A stretch of 35,598 nucleotides of DNA from Halieaceae bacterium. GTDB lineage: Bacteria > Pseudomonadota > Gammaproteobacteria > Pseudomonadales > Halieaceae. How positions within the stretch are numbered: position 1 is the stretch's first letter; each line of letters begins with the position of its first letter. The translations under genes were made by a program, and so were the position numbers. A model generated the notes under the pieces. It was not told the origin of the DNA. It made no database searches and saw only the letters and a program-made list of their open reading frames with translations. The stretch spans positions 1-35,598 of the forward strand of contig VMDB01000044.1 in the NCBI GenBank assembly GCA_008081075.1, in the 5' to 3' direction. Of the stretch, positions 8,467-16,364 are shown piece after piece.

Positions 8467-8544
8467 ATTATGTGGCGCGAAGGTGTCAGTTTCGTGACGC
8501 GGTCTTTGCATTTCTGTGACAGAAATATTGCAGTTTTATGACAG
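8467..8544 (-). promoter_or_regulatory. PhoB-type promoter: six phased half-sites plus -10
   Basis: On the minus strand, upstream of the porin, 7-bp half-sites start every 11 bp. In order they are CTGTCAT (8544-8538), CTGCAAT (8533-8527), CTGTCAC (8522-8516), ATGCAAA (8511-8505, weak), GCGTCAC (8500-8494) and CTGACAC (8489-8483). The E. coli PhoB half-site is CTGTCAT with 4-bp spacers. Ten bp after the last half-site is CATAAT (8472-8467), the expected -10 position when the Pho box replaces the -35. A transcript would start near 8460, about 43 bp before the porin ATG. Confidence 0.85.
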
Positions 8545-8632
8545 CTCCTTAGGGCGCTGTTCTGCACAACACAGGTATGACGGTGCGAAACTGGATTATG
8601 CTGATGGCCCGGCGATGGTGTGATCTGGAAAT

Positions 8633-10075
8633 ATGACGACAACCCCTACTACCCCAACACGGGCTCTGAGGCCCGGGATCTTGATCATTGGCGCCTTGAT
8701 GCTTGTTCTTTTATCGCGCGCTGTCTCATTTATCGCTGATGCGGGCGCCATTGGCGCCGGGTATGCGGCAAAACAACTGTGCTCGGGGCTCTTTGTGGCA
8801 CGACTGCCCGAGCGCTTTGTGATGGATAACGACGTGCTCCCGAGACTCGCTACCGTGGGCCCAATGGCGAGGCTATTGGATTACGCGGTGGACCCCATAC
8901 AGCATCGCATTTCTGCGAGCCTGTTGGGTCAACGGGTAATCGCGCAGTTTGAGCCCGGCTTTGGCTGCACGTTGTTCGATGAAGAAAGCGAACAGCAACA
9001 ACCTACGACGCACTCCCCCTTGGATTCACCCCCAGAGAAATCGCGCGTACTCCTGACGTCCATACCGCCGCGGCCCGCGGCAACGCAAGATCGAACTCCA
9101 CCTTTGATACGGTCGAGCGATGTCACACCAAAAATCGATGCTGCGCTTGATGCGGCGTTTGCCGAACCTTTCGAGGGGGGGAGAAATACCCTGGCGGTGG
9201 TGGTGATGCATCAAGGGAAACTGGTCGCTGAGCGCTATCAAGCACCCGTCACAGATATGACGCCTATGCAGGGCTGGTCGATGAATAAAAGTCTGATGGC
9301 GACTTTTATCGGGCGCCAAATCGACAGTGGGCGGATGAGTCTGGATGACTCTGTGTCAGAGGCTCTGCGTCAGACCGGTTTTAGCGACAAAAATCTTGAT
9401 CGCATTGACCACCAGTTATCTCTCAGGCATCTGCTTTCCATGTCGAGCGGTCTCGATTTTTCCGAGCGCTACTTTCCGGGTGACGATGTCACGGCAATGC
9501 TCTATCGACATGCCGCGATGGGGTATTCGGCACCCCTGAAAGGTCACCTCTACCAACCCGGCGAGCAATTTTCGTACTCGAGTGGCGACATCAATACCGC
9601 TTCTCTCATGTGGCACCAGTCACTTCAGGGGCAGCGCTATACCGACTGGTTGTCAGACACCTTTGTTGCCCCGTTGGGTTTCCAGGAGATTGTGTTGGAG
9701 CCGGATGCCAGTGGCGTCCAGGTGGGCTCCAGCTATGCGTACCTGACGGCGCGCGATTGGGCGCTGATGGGACAGCTCTGGCTCGATGCATGGCACGGCC
9801 GTAGCGGCCTCATCAGTCAGACCTGGCAAAAACTCGCGGTCACACCGGGCACCGCCAATCAAGGCGAAATTTATGGGCTCGGATTTTGGCTCAATACTCA
9901 GCAGCGGCGCTTTCCCGACGCACCCGAGAGCACTTTTCATGCCGGAGGCAACTCCGGTCAATTTGTGGTTGTGATTCCGGAGCGGGAACTGGTGATAGTG
10001 CGTCTTGGACTCACCTTGGATGAGTCGCAAGCAAAAATGAACGAGTTACTCGGCGCAATACTCTCAATTTTTTAG
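8633..10075 (+). CDS. Membrane-anchored serine hydrolase, class C beta-lactamase fold
   Basis: 480 aa. A hydrophobic segment at about 14-35 near the N-terminus probably anchors it in the inner membrane with the catalytic part in the periplasm. A poorly conserved region with a Pro/Gln-rich linker (about 115-160) precedes the hydrolase domain. Motifs of the penicillin-binding/beta-lactamase superfamily are present: SMNK (S216 nucleophile, K219), YSS (315-317) in place of YxN, and HAG (436-438) in place of KTG. These variants are common in esterase/peptidase-like members, so resistance to beta-lactams should not be inferred. It diverges from the porin over a 215-bp region; the PhoB sites are oriented to the porin. 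GGAA close to ATG 8633 is a modest ribosome binding site. Confidence 0.85.
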   Translation: MTTTPTTPTRALRPGILIIGALMLVLLSRAVSFIADAGAIGAGYAAKQLCSGLFVARLPERFVMDNDVLPRLATVGPMARLLDYAVDPIQHRISASLLGQRVIAQFEPGFGCTLFDEESEQQQPTTHSPLDSPPEKSRVLLTSIPPRPAATQDRTPPLIRSSDVTPKIDAALDAAFAEPFEGGRNTLAVVVMHQGKLVAERYQAPVTDMTPMQGWSMNKSLMATFIGRQIDSGRMSLDDSVSEALRQTGFSDKNLDRIDHQLSLRHLLSMSSGLDFSERYFPGDDVTAMLYRHAAMGYSAPLKGHLYQPGEQFSYSSGDINTASLMWHQSLQGQRYTDWLSDTFVAPLGFQEIVLEPDASGVQVGSSYAYLTARDWALMGQLWLDAWHGRSGLISQTWQKLAVTPGTANQGEIYGLGFWLNTQQRRFPDAPESTFHAGGNSGQFVVVIPERELVIVRLGLTLDESQAKMNELLGAILSIF

Positions 10076-10374
10076 CGCGCCAAACCCCGCCAGCGCCTCA
10101 AACTCACCTGCGGCCTCGGTGCAATCGCAGCGGGGTTCCTTGAATAACCGCGTCAATTCGCTCATGCCCGTTGCGCGGCATGGGTTTAGTCAGGGCAATG
10201 CCAGAGATACCCGCGCTTTTCTGCATCAAAAGAGCAGTGACGTTCGCTGCGCGTGAATAGAATCATTTCATGTCGGAGCAAATCAAACAGCGCCGCTGTC
10301 ACCTTGTGCACTTTTTGCCGCGAATGATGTGCCGTAACTTTAAAGTTCATTTTGCCAACCTCAGTCGAAACATC
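10076..10374. other. Intergenic region without a supported gene
   Basis: About 300 bp between the serine hydrolase and the outer-membrane protein. It holds a spaced inverted repeat, AACCCCGC (10083-10090) with GCGGGGTT (10130-10137), which might form a long-looped structure after the hydrolase gene. Several short minus-strand frames cross it, the longest 10186-10389 (67 codons), but none has a convincing ribosome binding site or recognisable product. Confidence 0.5.
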
Positions 10375-11145
10375 ATGTGTGACAACCATCTCCCATCCAG
10401 TCAGTGGCTGTTAGTCAGATTAAAGATAGTCCTCGTCTTACTCGCCCTCACACCCTCCATCACCACGGCGCAAACTGGCTCGGGCTGGTCTAATCAGGGC
10501 TTGCTGTACCTTCTCGGACCCACGCTCGATGGCGCTACGGGCGTCGGCGACCTGGAAACCGAGGTCGATCTGGGGATGAGCGACGTCTTTGATGCTATCG
10601 ACAAAGGGTTTCTGGGGATGTATCGCGGTGAAGGCGAGCGCTGGGGCATGCTGGTCGATGTGGTTTACATGGATCTAAAAATGGACGCTGAGGGGTCACG
10701 TGGGGTGTTATCCGGAGAACTGGAGCTGGAACAAACTCTGGCTATTGCCTCCGCCACCTGGCGCCTCAACGATTCTCTGCGATTGATGGGTGGCGCGATG
10801 TACGCTGATTTATCGACGGATATCGCGCTGACGGGTCCGCAGACTACCCGCATGGCCAGTATCGGCGAGGACTGGGTAGATCCCTTGGTTGGCGTATTGT
10901 TTGAGACGCCAGTGGGCGCAGGATGGGAGTTTGCGGGTTCGGCCCAAATCGGCGGCTTTGGCGTTGGCTCAGATCTGGTGGTGATACTGAGTGGCGCCAT
11001 GTTTTATCGCTTCAATGACTGGTCGAGCCTGTCCTTGGGCTACCGTTATTTAGACTTCGATTATGAAGACGGCGACGGCGCCGATCGATTTACCTTCGAT
11101 ATGAAGCAACACGGCCCCCTTATTGGTTTTCGCTTTGACTTCTGA
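10375..11145 (+). CDS. Outer-membrane beta-barrel protein, unknown function
   Basis: 256 aa from ATG 10375. A signal peptide is clear: hydrophobic LKIVLVLLALTPSI, then TTAQ, with cleavage near residue 33. The mature chain alternates polar and hydrophobic residues in strands (GWEFAGSAQIGGFGVG, SSLSLGYRYLDFDYED) and ends HGPLIGFRFDF, giving the C-terminal Phe of an outer-membrane barrel. The size suggests an 8-10 stranded barrel, in the manner of OmpW/OmpA-barrel-like proteins; no specific family is assigned. The frame stays open to 10270, but those 35 residues put a Cys/His-rich, non-signal sequence before the signal peptide, so the later ATG is preferred even though its ribosome binding site is weak. 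Confidence 0.78.
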   Translation: MCDNHLPSSQWLLVRLKIVLVLLALTPSITTAQTGSGWSNQGLLYLLGPTLDGATGVGDLETEVDLGMSDVFDAIDKGFLGMYRGEGERWGMLVDVVYMDLKMDAEGSRGVLSGELELEQTLAIASATWRLNDSLRLMGGAMYADLSTDIALTGPQTTRMASIGEDWVDPLVGVLFETPVGAGWEFAGSAQIGGFGVGSDLVVILSGAMFYRFNDWSSLSLGYRYLDFDYEDGDGADRFTFDMKQHGPLIGFRFDF

Positions 11146-11180
11146 TCCCGAACCGCTCTCTAAAGAAGATTCGGATAGCC

Positions 11181-11267
11181 CTAACCAAAAAGGCAATTCA
11201 CCGATGCAACGACAACGGCTGCAAGAAAGACAAATGCCAATATAAACACGATGACCTGCCGCGGCAT
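11181..11267 (-). CDS. Small membrane peptide, 28 aa
   Basis: A short frame, ATG 11267 to TAG 11181, encodes a 28-residue peptide. It has a basic start (MPRQ), one continuous hydrophobic helix (VIVFILAFVFLAAVVVA) and a short tail with one cysteine. The start is preceded by GGAGGGG about 4 bp before the ATG, one of the best ribosome binding sites in the window. It lies 83 bp downstream of the 4-TM protein gene on the same strand, so it may share that transcript. The product resembles single-helix small membrane proteins that bind larger membrane complexes; no family is recognised. Confidence 0.55.
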   Translation of the reverse strand: MPRQVIVFILAFVFLAAVVVASVNCLFG

Positions 11268-11349
11268 TACACCCCTCCTCGCCAGTTATCGGGGCGATGG
11301 GTCGCTAAGGCAGTAAGCGCGCACCACGCTGCGCCATTGGTCCGGATGA

Positions 11350-11814
11350 TCACGGTATATCATGTGTAGAGTGATTCGACGCAGACACCCCCATCCTCAA
11401 GCGCCCACAGCACCAACCCCCAAACGCGCCTGCTATCGCCTGAGTCAGCAGGCCAAACCAGGATCTCGTTGCAGCGAAGACATCGACATCCAACACCGCG
11501 CCCAGCAGCGGGTGTAGCGCGAGGATACAAAGGCCGCCTACCAGCGCATAGTGGTAGGGTCCGCGCGCGCTATGCATACGGGCCATGATGACGTCGTAAA
11601 GCCCCCACACCACCACGAGCACAAGCGCCATCACCGGCAGCAAAGTGGCACTGAGACCCAACAAATCATCCAAGGTTGCGTCGACTCTGGCCGCCCAGCT
11701 CACTTCCAGCCCCATCGACTGTACCGATGCCAAAACGACCTGGGTGCCCAGCATCGAACCCAGCAAAAACGCGGCCACTATGCCCACCGCGTAGCCTATG
11801 ATGATTCTGAGCAT
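11350..11814 (-). CDS. Unrecognised four-helix inner-membrane protein
   Basis: 154 aa from ATG 11814. Four hydrophobic segments are visible: about 2-20 (RIIIGYAVGIVAAFLLG), 50-74 (SATLLPVMALVLVVVWGL), 87-107 (YALVGGLCILALHPLLG) and 117-137 (FGLLTQAIAGAFGGWCCG). GGAG lies 6 bp before ATG 11814, whereas the in-frame ATG 30 bp upstream (11844) has no such site. No catalytic motif is seen. It diverges from the sugar dehydrogenase and precedes the 28-aa peptide. It may be a small stress or envelope protein; I do not recognise it. Confidence 0.7.
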   Translation of the reverse strand: MLRIIIGYAVGIVAAFLLGSMLGTQVVLASVQSMGLEVSWAARVDATLDDLLGLSATLLPVMALVLVVVWGLYDVIMARMHSARGPYHYALVGGLCILALHPLLGAVLDVDVFAATRSWFGLLTQAIAGAFGGWCCGRLRMGVSASNHSTHDIP

Positions 11815-11925
11815 ATGCTTCTCCAAGTTTTGTCGAGGGTTCATTCTGACATCACTGGCAGTGGTCAGGATCCACCCATGCTACGCTCGCGTAATCTCTT
11901 TGGCTCAAAGGAAAGTGGCGGCACC

Positions 11926-13014
11926 ATGCGACATTCGATAATAGGGACCCTGCAAATGCTGGCGGTGTTGGCAGGGAGTATTCTCACCTTTGCGGTACAT
12001 GGCTATGAGGTGAACCAGCTAGCGTCGGGACTGGATAAGCCCTGGTCTATCGCTGCCATAGACGGGGGCCGTTTTCTCGTCACCGAGAAAAGTGGGCAAC
12101 TGATCCTGTTGGGGGCTGACGGCGATCTGACCCGAATCACGGGCACACCCGATGTGTATTTCGCCAATCAAGGTGGCTTGCTTGAAGTGCTCCCTGATCC
12201 ACTCTTCAGCCAGAATCACACCCTTTATCTGAGCTTTGCCGGTGGTAGTAAGGAAGCCAACCGCACCAGCGTCATCCGCGGCATTCTGGAAGGTAGCCAA
12301 CTGACTCAGGTAATGACACTGCTCGAGGTCTCGCCAGACAAGCAAGGGCCGGCGCATTACGGCGGCAAGATGGCTTTTTTGCCCGATGGGACTCTGCTGA
12401 TCAGCGTCGGCGAAGGCTTTAACTATCGGGAGCAAGCTCAGAACATCGAATCAGAATTGGGCAAATTGCTGCGGATTAATGCCGATGGCTCCGCGCCCGT
12501 CGACAACCCCTTCCCGGACACGGCGCCGCGCGTTTTCAGTTATGGTCACCGTAACCCCCAGGGCTTGGTTTATGACCCTGCGACAAACCGCATCCTTATG
12601 CTCGAGCACGGCCCAAAAGGGGGGGACGAACTTAATCAAATCGAGGCAGGAAAAAATTACGGTTGGCCGGCGATCACCTATGGCGTGGACTATAGCGGCG
12701 CGGTGATATCACCCTTCACCAAAGCGGCGGGGATGGAGCAGCCCTTGATCTACTGGGTGCCGAGTATCGGCCCATCGGGCTTGGCCATTTACCGCGGAGA
12801 TCAGTTCCCAGAGTGGGAAGGTGATCTTCTGCTCGGTTCCTTGATCGATACAGAGATGCGCCGACTTAAGCTCGAGGGCGATGCTATTACTCTCGACGAG
12901 GCAATTTTCCCTGAGATTTCGGGCCGGGTGAGAGACGTTCGTGTCCTCAGCGACGGCAGCATCGTTACTGTTACTGATGAGGGGGATGTTTTTCACATCA
13001 CCAATACTCCCTAG
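11926..13014 (+). CDS. Periplasmic PQQ-dependent sugar dehydrogenase (soluble glucose/sorbosone dehydrogenase fold)
   Basis: 362 aa from ATG 11926, with a signal peptide (hydrophobic 6-23, cleavage near VHG). It matches the six-bladed propeller family of aldose sugar dehydrogenases (E. coli YliI/Asd type). Family blocks are GLDKPWSIAAI, FLVTEKSG, QGGLLEVLPDPLF, GPAHYGGKMAFLPDGTLLISVGEG (the catalytic-histidine block HYGG), FSYGHRNPQGLVYDP (the other conserved His/Arg block), EHGPKGGDELN, GKNYGWP and PSGLAIYRGDQFPEW. Members oxidise the C1 hydroxyl of aldoses with PQQ and calcium. No PQQ synthesis genes are in the window. The frame remains open back to 11551, but that part is antisense to the membrane protein and lacks a signal peptide. 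The next gene encodes a lytic polysaccharide monooxygenase. Confidence 0.9.
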   Translation: MRHSIIGTLQMLAVLAGSILTFAVHGYEVNQLASGLDKPWSIAAIDGGRFLVTEKSGQLILLGADGDLTRITGTPDVYFANQGGLLEVLPDPLFSQNHTLYLSFAGGSKEANRTSVIRGILEGSQLTQVMTLLEVSPDKQGPAHYGGKMAFLPDGTLLISVGEGFNYREQAQNIESELGKLLRINADGSAPVDNPFPDTAPRVFSYGHRNPQGLVYDPATNRILMLEHGPKGGDELNQIEAGKNYGWPAITYGVDYSGAVISPFTKAAGMEQPLIYWVPSIGPSGLAIYRGDQFPEWEGDLLLGSLIDTEMRRLKLEGDAITLDEAIFPEISGRVRDVRVLSDGSIVTVTDEGDVFHITNTP

Positions 13015-13344
13015 AAACACTATGCTCAGTCACTGCGAGCGGCAAAGCACTGACCCCTCGAATCTCATTCGAGGCAACTAATTTCAACGCCGTGCTATCC
13101 AATCCCGTCGCTCGTGGTGCCGCTTGAACTCATCTGACGGCGGAGTGTCAGTGATCTACTGAGCAGTACCCCCGCCCTATTCCCATACGGACAATACCGA
13201 CTCCTCAAAAATTCTGACGCAATCTGTCAATCGCTTGGCGGATCAGAACATCGGCCAAGCCCCTTCTTCTCGCGAAAATTATCTCAGCGGGCACTACCGG
13301 AGCGCCCATCACTGTCATGAACTGAGATCACGAGGAGATCCACC
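13015..13344. other. Leader region before the LPMO gene, with a hairpin at 13056-13074
   Basis: About 330 bp without a supported gene. CCTCGAAT and ATTCGAGG form an 8-bp perfect stem with a CTC loop at 13056-13074, 42 bp after the dehydrogenase stop; no T-tract follows, so termination is uncertain. The end holds the LPMO ribosome binding site, GAGGAG 7 bp before ATG 13345. No clear -35/-10 pair was identified. Confidence 0.5.
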
Positions 13345-14979
13345 ATGAATAAGAACATACGAGGCTTTAAATTACAGCCGCTCGCCATCGCCGCGGGCTT
13401 AGTAGCATCTGGCATCGCCGTCGAATCAGCCGCCCACGGCTATGTCTCGGAGCCCGCCGGGCGCCCACTGCTGTGCAAGCTGGGTGACAACACCGGGTGC
13501 GGTGCTGTGCAGTGGGAGCCACAGTCTGTTGAGGGTCCCGACGGGGCGCCACGATTCCCAGTAGGAGGTCCCACAGATGGCACCATTGCTGCAGCGGGCT
13601 CTCCCTCCTGGTCAGAATTAAACGCGCAATCGCCGTCACGATGGTTCAAGCACGAATTCGCGGCGGGTTATCAAACCTTCGAGTGGACCTTTACTGCAAA
13701 TCATGTCTCCAAAGATTGGCGTTATTTCATCACCAAGGCCGACTGGAACCCTGCGGCGCCCCTGAGTCGAGATGCCTTTGAGCTCTCACCATTTTGTGAG
13801 TACGACGGCGGTATGGAACGGCCTCCCATGGTCATTCAACACAATTGCTATGTGCCGGAACGCGAGGGCTATCACGTGATCATGGCAGTGTGGGATGTTG
13901 GCGATACCGCAGCCTCTTTCTACAACGCCATTGACGTCAATTTTGCGGGCGACAATGTCATTACCACCCCCGAGCCCGAGGTTGACGCCTTCGCGGAAGT
14001 CGGACTCATCTCAGGTGCGATCGCACTGCAGGCTGGCGACACCATCTTGACACGGGTCTATGACAAAGACGGCGAGATACCCTCCCTGTCAGTCTCTTAT
14101 GAAGCGGATGGATATACCTCTGGTGGCGCCGCAGCGCTGGCACTCGCACACGCTATCAATGATGCAGCTGTCGGATACTCCGCCGGTCAGCGCGATGGCG
14201 ACATGTTCATCCCCGTTGCGGGTCAGAACAAAATTTACTCGGATACGGGCATCACGAACGTCGAGACACGTGTCGATTATGCACCGGAACCCGAGTTTGT
14301 GTATGCCGCAACGCTGGTTGCCGATGATCGAGTGGAAATCAATGACATGGGCATGACTGACGTGAACTTTACTGTCTCGGTCAATGCAAACTCGATGGTC
14401 ACCGCCACACTGTATAACGATCTTGGCGACACCATCATCGGCGACGAGTGGTCTGTAGGTGGTGAAGCTAATCTCAAGCTGCATGTCCACGAGGCAGTCG
14501 CAGGTGAGCTCACTTTGGTCGTGATCGCGAATTCGATCGACACCAACGGCACCGAGCAGCTGACGACCGCCGTCATGGTCGAGGACAACCACGAGCCCAT
14601 GGAACCCAACACGGACGGCCAAGACCATTCTGGTATGGGCCATGATCATATGGGATCAGCTACCTGCGATATGACAGATCCCATGGCGGGTATGCACCCC
14701 ACATACTCTGACGCGACGACTTACACCGGCGGAGAGAAGGTGTCCTATCAGGGCCTTGTTTACCAGGCCAAGTGGTGGACTCGCGGCAACGCACCTGATC
14801 GTACTGACGCCTTTGAACTCATCTCAGACGTGGTGCTCGAGTACAACGACAGTACGGTCTATCAGGGTGGCGATCGCGCGCGCTATCAAGGCAAGCTCTA
14901 CGAAGCCAAATGGTGGACCCGCGGCACCGCACCCAGCGACCGAGACCCCTGGACACTGGTTGGAGACGTTAACTGCTAG
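13345..14979 (+). CDS. Secreted GbpA-like lytic polysaccharide monooxygenase (AA10) with two chitin-binding modules
   Basis: 544 aa. The signal peptide ends at ESAA, leaving His31 as the mature N-terminus, which with His120 (TANH) forms the copper histidine brace; F192 fits the axial position usual in AA10. The catalytic domain spans about 31-203 (HGYVSEPAGR, FEWTFTANH, WDVGDTAASFYNAIDVNF). Two middle domains at about 210-310 and 318-412 match the GbpA arrangement. A linker at 416-451 is unusually rich in His and Met. Two tandem CBM5/12-like modules follow, about 453-493 and 499-541, each with YQGxxYxAKWWTRGxAP. AA10 enzymes oxidatively cleave chitin or cellulose; the CBMs suggest chitin. V. 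cholerae GbpA (about 485 aa) has one such module. The upstream sugar dehydrogenase may supply electrons. Confidence 0.94.
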   Translation: MNKNIRGFKLQPLAIAAGLVASGIAVESAAHGYVSEPAGRPLLCKLGDNTGCGAVQWEPQSVEGPDGAPRFPVGGPTDGTIAAAGSPSWSELNAQSPSRWFKHEFAAGYQTFEWTFTANHVSKDWRYFITKADWNPAAPLSRDAFELSPFCEYDGGMERPPMVIQHNCYVPEREGYHVIMAVWDVGDTAASFYNAIDVNFAGDNVITTPEPEVDAFAEVGLISGAIALQAGDTILTRVYDKDGEIPSLSVSYEADGYTSGGAAALALAHAINDAAVGYSAGQRDGDMFIPVAGQNKIYSDTGITNVETRVDYAPEPEFVYAATLVADDRVEINDMGMTDVNFTVSVNANSMVTATLYNDLGDTIIGDEWSVGGEANLKLHVHEAVAGELTLVVIANSIDTNGTEQLTTAVMVEDNHEPMEPNTDGQDHSGMGHDHMGSATCDMTDPMAGMHPTYSDATTYTGGEKVSYQGLVYQAKWWTRGNAPDRTDAFELISDVVLEYNDSTVYQGGDRARYQGKLYEAKWWTRGTAPSDRDPWTLVGDVNC

Positions 14980-15000
14980 TGACACTGTGGTGCATTAATG

Positions 15001-15027
15001 AAAAGGGGCCAACGGCCCCTTTTTTTT
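15001..15027 (+). terminator. Strong intrinsic terminator after the LPMO gene
   Basis: AAAAGGGGCC (15001-15010), loop AAC, GGCCCCTTTT (15014-15023), with the T-run reaching 15027 (eight T). It starts 21 bp after the LPMO stop and separates that gene from the AraC regulator. Confidence 0.95.
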
Positions 15028-15077
15028 GGCCCCGCCCGGTTAAGCACTTTTCTAATTCATCTCGCAAACACTCGTTT

Positions 15078-15128
15078 TGCACCGTGCCCCTTCCATGACA
15101 AACCCCCTTAGCTGTCGCCCACGGTGCA
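15078..15128. repeat. Spaced perfect inverted repeat upstream of the AraC gene
   Basis: TGCACCGTG (15078-15086) is repeated in reverse complement as CACGGTGCA (15120-15128), with 33 bp between. It lies about 130 bp before the AraC regulator ATG and 51 bp past the LPMO terminator. The arm spacing is close to four helical turns centre to centre, compatible with a dimer operator. A weak CCCGT/ACGGG hairpin follows at about 15140-15160. Confidence 0.5.
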
Positions 15129-15257
15129 TATGCGGTCTGGCGGCCCGTTTCCCGACGGGTTTTCCGTGGGCACCTGCTGGCATATGATCATGCCAAGCGA
15201 AATAACGCAGATGCTGGCTCACCGGCGCGACGCGTTACCGCCACCAAAGGAGCCACC

Positions 15258-16274
15258 ATGGCATCGGAACACACGATCCTCGCCAGCGATCTAAGGGTGA
15301 TTGAGCGCTTCGTTGCGAGCCAAGGTGACGACATCGGGTCGCTATTACAGGTCGCCCAAATTTCCCCCGACCTGCTTAAACAACCGCGGGAGCGCATCCC
15401 GTCGCTGCGCGTAGGTGCCCTCCTTGCCGAACTGGCGCGAAAGTATCCCGAGCGCGAGCTGGGATTGGACCTGGCCACCTGCCACAGAATTACCGACACC
15501 CACGTGCTCGGCATTACTGCGATTTCATCCGAAACCACACTGGCTGCGCTGCGGCGCCTGAGTCAGTACCAGGCGCTAGTCTCGACGCAACAGCCGCTAC
15601 AACTGCTTGAGCAAAGCGATTCTGTCACCGTGACCAAATCGACGGTCCAAGCGGAACCGGCGGAGCACATCATTCAGAGTTTTTTGTTCGCCGTGCTGTT
15701 AACGGCGGTCAGAGAAATCTCCGGCTTCGCCGGGGATATCGTTAGCGTTTCCTTCACCGGAAAACCCATGGGAAGTGAGGCGAAGTATCGAAAAATTTTT
15801 GGTCCACGAGTGGCCTTTTCGGCCAAGAGTGCCGCGATGGTCCTCCCCCGGGCCGCACTGGAACAACCCATATCCACGAGCAACGTGGATATCCTGACGC
15901 GCAACGAGCCCATGCTGGCATCGCTGGTACGCTCGGTCCGGGAAAACAGCCTACCTGCAGCCGTGAAGATGGCGATTCTCGATCGATTACCCGATGAGAC
16001 ACTGACCGAGGAGGCTGCGGCAGCGGCACACAACATGAGCCTGCGTACTTTCCAGAGGAGACTGGAGAGCGAGGGGACGCGATTCCGCGTGCTGCTCGAC
16101 CAAACCCGCACCCAGTTGGCAGAGAGTCTATTGGCAGACGCCACCAATACGCTCGCCGAGGTGGGGTTTTACTGCGGATTTAGCGAACAGGCCTCATTTT
16201 CGCGCGCCTTCAAGCGCTGGACCGGTAAAACGCCCTCAGCGTACCGGGCGATACTGCTGGACGACGCGGTCTGA
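15258..16274 (+). CDS. AraC-family regulator with arabinose-binding-type N-terminal domain
   Basis: 338 aa, cytoplasmic. The N-terminal ~200 residues match the effector domain found in OruR/ArgR-like AraC proteins: GLDLATCHRITDTHVLGI near 73-90, then a central block with KIFGPRVAFSAKSAAMVLP. The C-terminal ~90 residues carry the double helix-turn-helix: MSLRTFQRRLESEGTRF for the first and NTLAEVGFYCGFSEQASFSR for the second, ending with the family-typical FKRWTGKTPSAYR. The ribosome binding site AAAGGAG sits 6 bp before ATG 15258. Its targets are not evident; the LPMO upstream is on the same strand but separated by a strong terminator. The inverted repeat at 15078-15128 could be an autoregulatory site. 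Confidence 0.92.
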   Translation: MASEHTILASDLRVIERFVASQGDDIGSLLQVAQISPDLLKQPRERIPSLRVGALLAELARKYPERELGLDLATCHRITDTHVLGITAISSETTLAALRRLSQYQALVSTQQPLQLLEQSDSVTVTKSTVQAEPAEHIIQSFLFAVLLTAVREISGFAGDIVSVSFTGKPMGSEAKYRKIFGPRVAFSAKSAAMVLPRAALEQPISTSNVDILTRNEPMLASLVRSVRENSLPAAVKMAILDRLPDETLTEEAAAAAHNMSLRTFQRRLESEGTRFRVLLDQTRTQLAESLLADATNTLAEVGFYCGFSEQASFSRAFKRWTGKTPSAYRAILLDDAV

Positions 16275-16364
16275 CCCACCGCGTGACAGTCGAATAGACG
16301 GGATCTTATTCCCTGAGCGGCCGAGCCATGGCCCTGACTTTAACGTCGCTGCGGGATTTCGGAT

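Noticed and set aside
8418-8642. Upstream extension of the porin frame
   Set aside because: It crosses the PhoB array and its -10, and places residues before the signal peptide.
8633-10075. Beta-lactam resistance from the beta-lactamase fold protein
   Set aside because: The YxN and KTG motifs are replaced by YSS and HAG, and the protein is membrane-anchored with an extra N-terminal region, so an esterase or peptidase-like role is at least as likely.
10083-10389. Short minus-strand frames, one ending in a region reminiscent of a response-regulator tail (LTKPMP)
   Set aside because: No ribosome binding site, frames change within 100 bp, and the resemblance is too short to call a pseudogene.
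11551-11925. Upstream in-frame extension of the sugar dehydrogenase
   Set aside because: It is antisense to the 4-TM protein gene and would put about 125 His/Gln-rich residues before a good signal peptide.
13200-13245. CTGACGC and CTGTCAA near each other before the LPMO gene, as a possible Pho box
   Set aside because: The two elements are 10 bp apart rather than 11 and match poorly; no -10 is placed after them.
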